Assembly (NCBI GenBank): GCA_002729885.1
Contig: PBUB01000031.1
Coordinates: forward strand, 111,087-175,086
Source: Spirochaetaceae bacterium
GTDB lineage: Bacteria > Spirochaetota > Leptospiria > Leptospirales > Leptonemataceae
Direction of reading: 5' to 3'
DNA: 64,000 bases
Each line of letters begins with the position of its first letter. The stretch's first letter is position 1. The translations under genes were made by a program, and so were the position numbers. The notes below the pieces were generated by a model, which did no database searches, was not told the DNA's origin, and saw nothing but the letters and a program-made list of their open reading frames with translations. Below are positions 35,224 through 42,226 of this stretch, one piece after another.

Positions 35224-35289
35224 GTACGCTCGCTGAGGCACCTCCTGTAGTACCTCAGCTCCCGTTTAAAGCCTGCGCGGCTGCGCCGC
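35217..35289 (-). repeat. Multi-hairpin dispersed repeat, copy C
   Basis: An inverted, shorter copy of the family seen at 15.4 and 20.2 kb. Read on the minus strand it has GCGGC-GCA-GCCGC (35289-35277), a TTTAAACGGGAG spacer, a 9-bp stem with loop TACAGGAG (35258-35233) and the end GCGAGCGTACCTATATG. These last 17 bases are identical to the end of copy A. It starts within the stop region of the upstream gene and has no gene after it on its own strand. Confidence 0.7.
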
Positions 35290-35480
35290 TGAACGAAAGG
35301 CCACGTTCGATCCGAGAAGTTAGGTGGAAAACCTTCGGTTGTCTCTTTTTTGAGTAGCCGCAGAGATGCAGCGTTCGGCCAGAGCTGACTTTCCGTTACA
35401 AATAAATCTTTCATAATTTAAACTTGATCTAATAACTACGTAGCATGATATAGACTTCCGGCTCCACGGATGCCACAATC

Positions 35481-36653
35481 ATGGGCTCGTATTTCTACAT
35501 ATCCGTGCATAATGGAAGCACGGACGTTGTAACCAATTCAGTGGGCCCGCCGCTCCTGGACTTCCGTGTCCCCGCGGCACTTCCAGCCTCCTGCTGGTCG
35601 AGTTTAGCCCGTTATGCCTATGAACCCTTTGGGAGAGTAGTCAAAGAACTGTCCGATATGGATGCAGACGGTGATGGAATAGCGTATGCAGGAACGTTTC
35701 AGTTTACGGGCCAGGAATACGAAGAGGAGACCGGACTTTATAACTACAAAGCCAGGCTCTATGATCCAGACACTGGCCGTTTCCTGCAGCCAGATCCTGT
35801 ACATACAGCACAACCAGGGCAGGATAACTGGGACAGGTATGCCTATGTATGGAATAACCCGGTGAATTTTACGGATCCGACCGGTATGACGCCGGACTTT
35901 GGAAGTCTCTCAGCCCGGGATGCTAACATAATAGGAATCTTTAGTATCCTTAATCAGGCCGGTGTAGGGACAGAAGCTCTCCTGTGGGGTATCTTGTGGG
36001 CGAGCGTTCTTTCGAGTTCGAACCCGAGCCTGCTGGCTCCGGGACATGAGTACTCAGGGAGTGGGAATACCGACCCCTTTTCTGGCTTTAACCAATTGCG
36101 GAAGGGGCCAAAGTTGATTGGATTGCTTGGGCTCATGCTGGCGACTGCAAACCAAGGAAAATTCTCCTCAGAGGAAGCGCATATGGCCGCGTTCGCCATG
36201 CTGATATTACTGCCAGCGTTGAGTCCTGAGCCACGTAGCGCATTCGACGAAGCGGCACTAACTCATGACCGTCTGGTCCCTGGGTCCCAGACCGATTTTA
36301 GCAGAGATGACCTGCCGTATGGTGGTTATGGTCAATTGGACCGGGAGCATTGCCGAGGAGATGAAGCGTGGCTGAAAAAAACTTGGGGTGATTTCTTTAG
36401 CGGTAACGGAATAAAGAAGAACTGGAATTATTCCTACAGGGAGTCCGAATGGGCGGAGCGTCGCTGGGGACGGACCGCAAGAGGCTTTGTTGCCTTCGGG
36501 AAATTCATGTGGAAACAATTCGTGGATCTCTTCATCGTCCTTCCGGCTGGCACAATAATGTTCGGATTCGACTGGGCATTTCGCGGTATGCGCGAATGGG
36601 GCCGGCACGGTCGCGGAAAAAATCTCTGGAAGCCCGATGATTGGAGGATCTAG
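35481..36653 (+). CDS. Orphan RHS core tail with putative toxin domain
   Basis: A 390-residue C-terminal remnant of an RHS/YD-repeat protein. Residues 1-135 are the RHS core: HNGSTDVVT, YAYEPFGR, FTGQEYEEETGLYNYKARLY, RFLQPDPV and RYAYVWNNPVNFTDPTG. About 20 odd residues interrupt it between VVTNSVG and LARYAYEPFG. After the DPTG boundary a variable domain follows (about 136-390). It includes FDEAALTHD (His262-Asp263), like the phospholipase A2 'D.AA..HD' dyad, and a hydrophobic segment near 348-366. No N-terminal RHS body or secretion signal is present. The stop lies 3 bp before the first small lipoprotein gene. The start is uncertain. Confidence 0.75.
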   Translation: MGSYFYISVHNGSTDVVTNSVGPPLLDFRVPAALPASCWSSLARYAYEPFGRVVKELSDMDADGDGIAYAGTFQFTGQEYEEETGLYNYKARLYDPDTGRFLQPDPVHTAQPGQDNWDRYAYVWNNPVNFTDPTGMTPDFGSLSARDANIIGIFSILNQAGVGTEALLWGILWASVLSSSNPSLLAPGHEYSGSGNTDPFSGFNQLRKGPKLIGLLGLMLATANQGKFSSEEAHMAAFAMLILLPALSPEPRSAFDEAALTHDRLVPGSQTDFSRDDLPYGGYGQLDREHCRGDEAWLKKTWGDFFSGNGIKKNWNYSYRESEWAERRWGRTARGFVAFGKFMWKQFVDLFIVLPAGTIMFGFDWAFRGMREWGRHGRGKNLWKPDDWRI

Positions 36654-36656
36654 GCA

Positions 36657-36947
36657 ATGAGTAAGATTCGGATTGTAATCCTATTTCTTCTCACTCTGAT
36701 GAATTGTTTAGGCTCTTGTTACCGCGAAGTTCGCACAAGATCGGAGTGTGAAGGTCTTCTGTTTACCGTTCTTGTGTTCAAGGAATCCGGGGCTCAGGCA
36801 ATCGCACAAAACCCCTCTTTCGATGCGGATGAGAAACAACGCAGATTGGAGGCGAATGAGTTTCTGGGCCCCCTGGCTCTGGGACTGTATTCCGATTGTA
36901 TCAGCAAGGTACCTGAAAATCCCGAGAATCCTTTGGAGTTCCTATGA
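36657..36947 (+). CDS. Small Cys lipoprotein, candidate immunity protein 1
   Basis: A 96-residue protein with a lipoprotein-like signal (IVILFLLTLMNCLGSC). The mature part has Cys near residues 31 and 81 (RSECEGLL, LYSDCISK). Its pattern of a lipid Cys, a second Cys about ten residues on, and a late 'L.L..Y..C' is shared with three later genes in the cluster. It lies 3 bp after the RHS tail and overlaps the next gene by 4 nt (ATGA). Its position fits an immunity protein, which is inference. Confidence 0.68.
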   Translation: MSKIRIVILFLLTLMNCLGSCYREVRTRSECEGLLFTVLVFKESGAQAIAQNPSFDADEKQRRLEANEFLGPLALGLYSDCISKVPENPENPLEFL

Positions 36948-37774
36948 AACTCAGATCGAGGAATTGCCAAGCATCGACGTTTGCATACGGATCGCTCCAT
37001 GCCTGCATATTCAACTTTCTGCTGGTTGCGCTCGGGATAATTATATTTACTGATTGCAGGGCCCTCGGCACAAGCGAACAGGCAGCCGCCGAAGCTGAAG
37101 CCAACCAATTCATGGCTTTGCTGCAAGTGGTGGGTCCATTGAGTCGGACCAATTCATATACCAATGTAATTCCCCCGCAATACACAGATATGGAAGACGG
37201 AACCATCAAGCGAGAGCACTTCCTGGAGACCTGTGATCGAAGTGGTAACTGTACTTATTCTAATGCGTATCCTGTTATCTACATCAAGAAATGTTTATAC
37301 GGGCAGGTCTACAGACCCGCAGAGAATGACTGTAAAGGCACGGGAAACTCCGGCAATTTCTATGGCGCTCTAAAAGTGCAGTTCTGTGCCACAGATGATA
37401 CATCCTGCGAAGATGCAAAGGGCTACGCCACATCAGCCAGTCCGGCCTACCAGGTATGCGATGCATACACCACGGCCGGGCGTGAATGGACATTGCCGAT
37501 CATATCTGCAGAGTATCATCCGGACCGAAACTCCGAACCAAATCTGCTGAACTCCTACCCGGATGCCGTTTTTGATGAAGACTTTCTTCAGCTGACGGAT
37601 GATATGCCACAGAGTTCGAGTAATTCCATCTGGCACAGAGTTCAACTAAACGGGAACGGGACAAAAATGTATGTGTACGAAGTGGGTAATAATACGACCA
37701 GGGCTGATGTTCAGAGTCGCCAAAGAACTTTTTACTCCTTCGTATTGTGCACCAGTGTGGAGGAATCTCTTTGA
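36944..37774 (+). CDS. DUF1566-like exported protein
   Basis: A 276-residue exported protein. The N-terminal hydrophobic stretch ends FTDC (a poor lipobox). A helical AAAEAEANQFMALLQV segment follows. Then comes a cysteine-rich C-terminal domain reminiscent of DUF1566/Lcl (KKCLYGQVYRPAENDCKG, VQFCATDDTSCED, REWTLPIISAEY). Such domains are frequent in exported Leptospira proteins. The AEAEANQFMALLQV stretch recurs in a broken copy at 38913-39077. It overlaps both neighbours by 4 nt. Confidence 0.7.
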   Translation: MKLRSRNCQASTFAYGSLHACIFNFLLVALGIIIFTDCRALGTSEQAAAEAEANQFMALLQVVGPLSRTNSYTNVIPPQYTDMEDGTIKREHFLETCDRSGNCTYSNAYPVIYIKKCLYGQVYRPAENDCKGTGNSGNFYGALKVQFCATDDTSCEDAKGYATSASPAYQVCDAYTTAGREWTLPIISAEYHPDRNSEPNLLNSYPDAVFDEDFLQLTDDMPQSSSNSIWHRVQLNGNGTKMYVYEVGNNTTRADVQSRQRTFYSFVLCTSVEESL

Positions 37775-38088
37775 AGCAAATTTCATTTTTCCTCGGAGCT
37801 CTCGCTTTTGTGACCTCGGTATCGTGCTCGAAAGGGTACACAAAAGACGACTGCAACGCTATGGCAGAGGAGCAGATTCCTCTCTATGCGGCCTTTGGGA
37901 GCCGCATTGGACAGCTGAGAATCGATAATGGCATTCAACCCGCCTACACCGTTGAGGAAGTCCAAGCCGGATTCGCCACTCTCGCAATTCTGAATTGGTA
38001 TATATGTGTAGAGAGCGCCGAAACAGATCATGTAAATACATGTATTCCATTGGCTCCCATCTGGGAGCGCCTGGAGTTTAAACTATGA
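37771..38088 (+). CDS. Small Cys lipoprotein, candidate immunity protein 2
   Basis: A 105-residue lipoprotein (signal ending VTSVSC). The start is a TTG at 37771 with GGAGGA five bases upstream; it overlaps the preceding TGA (TTGA), which decides it over the upstream GTG. Cysteines follow at SKGYTKDDC, LNWYIC and HVNTC. The layout resembles the other small lipoproteins here. It ends in a 4-nt ATGA overlap with the next gene. Function unknown. Confidence 0.68.
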   Translation: MKQISFFLGALAFVTSVSCSKGYTKDDCNAMAEEQIPLYAAFGSRIGQLRIDNGIQPAYTVEEVQAGFATLAILNWYICVESAETDHVNTCIPLAPIWERLEFKL

Positions 38089-38372
38089 AGTTCCACACCT
38101 TCCGGATGAGATTCCTTTGGTGTTGCATTATCATCGCTCTGCTACTCGGATTCGGTTTCGCGTGTGATTCGCCTAGGAATGTCTGCCATACCCGTCTTAA
38201 ATATAATGAAGCGGACGCATGCAATAGAGCATTGTTTGGTCATATACTGCAAGTTCAACGAGGGATCGACAATCCGGGCTTTGCAGAAACGACTCTATAT
38301 CTATGTTTTCTGGCGGAGGAGAGGCGGAAAAAATGCGATGAGAGATCCAACATTCCGTGGATTGGAATATGA
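38085..38372 (+). CDS. Small Cys lipoprotein, candidate immunity protein 3
   Basis: A 95-residue protein with a signal ending LLGFGFAC. The C-terminal block TLYLCFLAEERRKKC closely parallels SLTMCLSYLAEKEKC in the gene at 38536, so the two are paralogues. Additional Cys occur at NVCHT and ADACNRALF. It overlaps its neighbours by 4 nt on both sides. The function is unknown. Confidence 0.7.
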   Translation: MKFHTFRMRFLWCCIIIALLLGFGFACDSPRNVCHTRLKYNEADACNRALFGHILQVQRGIDNPGFAETTLYLCFLAEERRKKCDERSNIPWIGI

Positions 38373-38530
38373 TAAAACCAGAAACGAACACCAATGGTAG
38401 AGTAAATCCGTTGGTTTCTGCGATGTCAATAAGTATCCTGGGTGCTGTCTTTCTTGGCCAGTGCGAACACATCAGCTCCCGGACACAGCCAGAAGCAGAT
38501 ATGTGCAGATCCACATCCCGGACAAGGTAG
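38369..38530 (+). CDS. Mini-lipoprotein (53 aa), perhaps truncated
   Basis: An ATG overlapping the previous stop (ATGA, 38369-38372) opens 53 codons. The peptide has a hydrophilic start and then SISILGAVFLGQC, a lipobox, with only about 20 residues after the Cys and one further Cys. It may be a decayed member of the array or a true micro-lipoprotein. The 4-nt coupling identical to its neighbours argues for translation. Confidence 0.5.
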   Translation: MIKPETNTNGRVNPLVSAMSISILGAVFLGQCEHISSRTQPEADMCRSTSRTR

Positions 38531-38535
38531 ACACT

Positions 38536-38853
38536 ATGAACATATTAAGGAATGAATGGAAAGGATGGTATACCAAGATTGCAATTGTATTATTGATAGC
38601 AGGGAGTATCCCGCCGCTATGCTCTTGTATAATTGGGTCGGAGCAATCTGTGTGCGAAGAGGAGCTGTTTAGGCTCGGGTACGGATGTGAATTGTTTGTG
38701 CTAACTTCGGCAACGCTGCCCGATAGTAAGGGACAATTGTCTCCGAATGAGCAACCATTCTATGATATTTCTCTGACCATGTGCCTCTCATACCTTGCTG
38801 AGAAAGAGAAATGCAACGGAAAATCTACTACCAAACCGGACATTCTGTTCTAG
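38536..38853 (+). CDS. Small Cys lipoprotein, candidate immunity protein 4
   Basis: A 105-residue lipoprotein with a signal ending SIPPLCSC. Later Cys lie at QSVC, YGC, LTMC and EKCNG. The SLTMCLSYLAEKEKC block is homologous to that of the gene at 38085. The ATG at 38536 is chosen because it lies 5 bp after the preceding stop and gives a signal peptide. It is the last intact member of the tight array. Confidence 0.68.
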   Translation: MNILRNEWKGWYTKIAIVLLIAGSIPPLCSCIIGSEQSVCEEELFRLGYGCELFVLTSATLPDSKGQLSPNEQPFYDISLTMCLSYLAEKEKCNGKSTTKPDILF

Positions 38854-38912
38854 GTCACCAAGGCCTCGATCATGATGTTGATCCTGATTAAACCCTATCG
38901 GCGATTACGCTC

Positions 38913-39077
38913 TTGCTTATCATTGTGCTACCTGCAGCATCCAGCTGCGAAATCATGAGTTCGCGGGAACAGGCTGAGGCAGAAGCTGAAGCCAACGAGT
39001 TCATGGCTTTGCTGCAAGTGCTTGGTCGTCTGTTTGGCAACCGCTCGCCTCTGCCGTTCGGAACTTCCGACCTGTAA
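38913..39077 (+). pseudogene. Truncated paralogue of the DUF1566-like gene
   Basis: From a TTG at 38913 the frame reads a hydrophobic stretch, PAASSC, then EQAEAEAEANEFMALLQV, then a stop at 39075. The same AEAEANxFMALLQV core occurs in the gene at 36944, whose cysteine-rich C-terminal domain is missing here. An in-frame TAA at 38890 removes the usual N-terminus. It looks like a remnant of duplication within the cluster. The rest of 38854-39167 holds only a hairpin (GCAGAC-GTCAT-GTCTGC near 39101). Confidence 0.6.
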
Positions 39078-39167
39078 CTCTAACACAGCTACGCCGCTGG
39101 CAGACGTCATGTCTGCGAAGTCTACATTTGTTCTTGCCCCGGATTTCATAAGGTTAATTATCAGGAC

Positions 39168-39605
39168 ATGAAGTTTGCCCCCGCCCTATGCGCTCTATGG
39201 ATTCTCACAGCACCAGGTTGTGTCACAGGAGAAAATCCAGCGCAATCAGGCCCTGCAAATCGATTGCTGGTGCGCACAGTTGCCAGCAGCGAAGATGCTT
39301 TCGCATTTTGCGGCAATGGCCAGGTGCGCGTGGAATACAGAATCTCGGAGCTGAGACCTCATGTACGGTTTGGGACCTGGTCAATGCAGGATGGCCAGAT
39401 ACAGATCCGATGGCTGAAAGAAAAAGGCGGCGAGCCCGTGGGATCGCCGGTATTCTGCGGCTCTGTCTGCGAGCATAACGAGTACAGACCATTCGAAAGA
39501 ATCATCGATCAATCGGAACAGCTATCCTGGAAAGAAATCCGCCAGGACACAGACAGCTTCTGGACAATGGAGCCGCTTCAGGGCACATGCGACGAAATGC
39601 CCTGA
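39168..39605 (+). CDS. Hypothetical lipoprotein (145 aa)
   Basis: A lipoprotein with signal ending ILTAPGC (Cys18). The mature part has Cys in FAFCGNG, VFCGSVCEHN and GTCDEM, and a beta-rich middle (VRVEYRISELRPHVRFGTWSM). Its base composition is again like the chromosome and unlike the preceding island. No family is recognised. It is convergent with the M3 peptidase gene, 27 bp away. Confidence 0.65.
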   Translation: MKFAPALCALWILTAPGCVTGENPAQSGPANRLLVRTVASSEDAFAFCGNGQVRVEYRISELRPHVRFGTWSMQDGQIQIRWLKEKGGEPVGSPVFCGSVCEHNEYRPFERIIDQSEQLSWKEIRQDTDSFWTMEPLQGTCDEMP

Positions 39606-39632
39606 AGCCGCAATTCGAAAGAGCGCAGGTCG

Positions 39633-41696
39633 TCAGGCGCTTTTCAGGAGTCCTTCCCTGCGAAGCAACGCATCCGGATCTGGATCCCTTCCGCGAAATC
39701 CTCGATAGAGTTCGGCCGGATCCTCTGTATTTCCCTTTTCCAGGATAAATCCTCTGAAACGATCCGCACTTTCTCGATCAAAGAGCCCTTTCTCTTCGAA
39801 CAATTCGAAAGCATCCGCTTCCAGGATTTCTGCCCATTTGTAGGAATAGTAACCGGCCGAGTATCCCCCGGCGAAGATATGCCCAAAGCCTGTAGCAAAA
39901 CATGTATGAGGGGCATCGTCCACCAGGCTGGTTTTCTCTGTGGCTTTTCGCTCGAACTGCTCCACATCCTGGATCTGATCTGCAGGCGTAGTATGGAAAG
40001 CCATGTCCAGAGTAGCATAATTCAATTGAGTCATAAAGCCCCAGCCAGCGCGAAAGGTCTCCGAAGCCTGCATCTTTTCGATTAAGTCTGCGGGAATCTT
40101 TTCACCGGTCTGGTAGTGAGCCGCGAACAAATCCAGGCCTTCTTTTTTGCGTACCCAGTTTTCCATGAACTGGCTGGGAAGCTCCACAAAGTCCCAGTAA
40201 ACATTTGTGCCGGCCAGACTGCTGTAGGTACAACGAGAGAGCAATCCATGCAATGCATGGCCAAACTCATGGAAGAGTGTGCGAACCTCATCATAGGAAA
40301 GCAACGATGGCCTGTCTTTTCCAGGCTTTGTGAAGTTACATACGATCCCAATATGGGGCCTGCGAACCTTGCCGCGAAACAGACCCTGCTCCTGAAAGGA
40401 AGTCATCCAGGCGCCGCTCTTTTTGGTTTCTCGAGGAAACAGGTCCACATAGAATAGGCCCACATCCTGGCCGGCCGCATCGCTTACCTGATACACCTGC
40501 ACTTCCGGATGATAGACTTCAATTCCCTGCTTTAACTCAAACTTCAGTCCGTAGAGCTTTTCGGCGGTACCGAACAGGCCATCCATAACGCGGTTTAGCG
40601 GGAAATACGGCCTTAGCTGTTCTGAATCGAATTGATGCACCTTTTGCTTGAGCTTCTCGGATAGAAAGCGAATATCGTGGGGCTCCACAGAATCATAACC
40701 CACCTCGGAGGCAAAGTCCGCCAGTTCCTGCTGTTCTTTTCTGGCTGCCGGCAAACTTGCATCCACCAGGCGATCCAGAAATGACTGAACATTTTCCGGG
40801 CTCCGGGCCATTCTCTTTTCCAGAATGTACTCTGCATGATTTCGGTAGCCCAGTAGCTTCGCACGCTTCTCCCGGAGCCTGAGAATGTCCAGAACCACCG
40901 GTCGATTATCTGTGTCTTCTGGCTGACCGTATTCAACGGCGGCCGGCCCCATGCCACGGCTGCGAAACGCAAGATACATCTGCTTTCTTAGCTCTCGATT
41001 CTCGGCATAGGTCATAAAGGGCATAAAGTCGGGAAACTGGAGTGTAAAGATCCATCCTTCCTTGCCCTCTTCGCTGGCAGTGGAGGCCGCCTGTTCGACG
41101 GCCATTTCCGGAATCCCGGCCAGATCATCCTTATTCGTAATATGCAGTTTAAAGTGATTCGTGGCTTTGAGCAAATGCTCGGAGAAGCGAGGCGATAAGC
41201 CGGCCAGTTCCTGATCAATTCCGCGCAACTCTTCGCGCTCTGCTTCCGGTAGAGAGGCTCCATTGCGAACGAAGTCCTGATAGGTTTCTTCCAGTAGCCG
41301 GACCTGCTCTGGATTCCCTACGCCTTTTCTGGATTCGTGTACCGCTTTGATTCTGGCAAAAAGAGCCTGATTCAAAGTTACATCGCTGGAAAACCCGGCC
41401 AGGAATGTAGATACCTCTCCGGCAATCTTCTGGATTCCTTCCGTAGCATGGGCACTGAATAGAACATAATAGATGGAGGCTACGTGACTCAGTTCCTCGG
41501 ACGCCGTTTCCAGAGCAAGGATTGTGTTTTCAAAATCTGGCTCCTGGCTGGAACCGGTAATGGCATCAACGTTGGCCCTGGCCTGCTCTTTAAAATACTC
41601 CAGGGCTGGCAGAAAGAACTCTGGCTGGATCTGTTCGAAGGGTATGGTCTCCTCTGGACCTGTTTTTTTCTGAATTAATGGATTGGTTTGCGACAT
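39633..41696 (-). CDS. prlC: M3 family oligopeptidase (oligopeptidase A-like)
   Basis: A 687-residue cytoplasmic zinc peptidase of family M3. The HEFGHALHG zinc motif is at about residue 473, the distal Glu lies shortly after, and C-terminal FATGFGHIFAGGYSAGYYSYKWAE matches the substrate-binding loop. Length and order fit PrlC/oligopeptidase A, which degrades signal peptides and other short peptides. The ATG at 41696 (SQTNPLIQKK) is preferred to a TTG three codons earlier. Transcribed alone from the 530-bp region upstream. Confidence 0.92.
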   Translation of the reverse strand: MSQTNPLIQKKTGPEETIPFEQIQPEFFLPALEYFKEQARANVDAITGSSQEPDFENTILALETASEELSHVASIYYVLFSAHATEGIQKIAGEVSTFLAGFSSDVTLNQALFARIKAVHESRKGVGNPEQVRLLEETYQDFVRNGASLPEAEREELRGIDQELAGLSPRFSEHLLKATNHFKLHITNKDDLAGIPEMAVEQAASTASEEGKEGWIFTLQFPDFMPFMTYAENRELRKQMYLAFRSRGMGPAAVEYGQPEDTDNRPVVLDILRLREKRAKLLGYRNHAEYILEKRMARSPENVQSFLDRLVDASLPAARKEQQELADFASEVGYDSVEPHDIRFLSEKLKQKVHQFDSEQLRPYFPLNRVMDGLFGTAEKLYGLKFELKQGIEVYHPEVQVYQVSDAAGQDVGLFYVDLFPRETKKSGAWMTSFQEQGLFRGKVRRPHIGIVCNFTKPGKDRPSLLSYDEVRTLFHEFGHALHGLLSRCTYSSLAGTNVYWDFVELPSQFMENWVRKKEGLDLFAAHYQTGEKIPADLIEKMQASETFRAGWGFMTQLNYATLDMAFHTTPADQIQDVEQFERKATEKTSLVDDAPHTCFATGFGHIFAGGYSAGYYSYKWAEILEADAFELFEEKGLFDRESADRFRGFILEKGNTEDPAELYRGFRGRDPDPDALLRREGLLKSA

Positions 41697-42226
41697 TGGC
41701 TTCAATAAAGCCCTTCAGGCCTTACACGGGCAACTATTTCCTTTTAAGGCAGATTCGCTTGAGCCTGGCTGAACTGCCTAATTTAAAGGCGTTATGCCCG
41801 ATTTCCGGCATGGACCTGCGGGGAAGCAAACCCCTGGAGCTAAGCCGATCCTCGGAAAAAGAAGCCCGGCCGCCAGGCAATACTGGCAAAGTCCGCGATC
41901 GTGGCCAGCCTCCAGAAAAATGCAAACGTGGGAGGCGATTATGGCCTGTAATTCTGCCTGGATTCGCCCCCCGAGAACGCTCGGTGTCGGCCAGGCGGCT
42001 CTGTTCTGGATACGTACCCAGGGCCAGGATCGTTCAACCGGGGCCGTGGCACGTTTATTCGTCGCAGCCCTTTCGGGTACGATTTTTGCAAAATAAAGGA
42101 CTATAGAAAGAAACACTTCCGGAGCTTTGAAAAGTGGCCCTGCCACCGCCGCACGGCCGATGGCAGTAAGACAAACTTCTCTTGAACTCGGAAGCAAGAC
42201 GTTGTATAAAAGGATCGGAAACTAAA
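41697..42226. other. 530-bp gene-free region
   Basis: This lies between the divergent prlC and ATP-grasp genes. Open frames on both strands have no lipobox, domain or ribosome site. I looked for RNase P RNA, tmRNA, SRP RNA and cobalamin-element landmarks and saw none. Several GC-rich stems occur (for example CCC-TTTC-GGG near 42070). Only the promoter-like element at its right end can be named. Confidence 0.5.
42182..42210 (+). promoter_or_regulatory. Sigma-70-like promoter before ATP-grasp operon
   Basis: TTGAAC (42182-42187), a 17-bp spacer and TATAAA (42205-42210) lie just before the ATG at 42227. Transcription would begin about ten bases before the ATG and would exclude the AAGGA at 42210-42214, so the message would be nearly leaderless. 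Confidence 0.4.

Noticed and set aside
35224..39167. Transposase or integrase explaining the RHS island
   Set aside because: None seen; only repeat copy C at the left edge and a remnant gene at the right.
41678..42197. Open frames on both strands in the gap before the ATP-grasp gene
   Set aside because: No ribosome site, signal or domain, and composition unlike neighbouring proteins.
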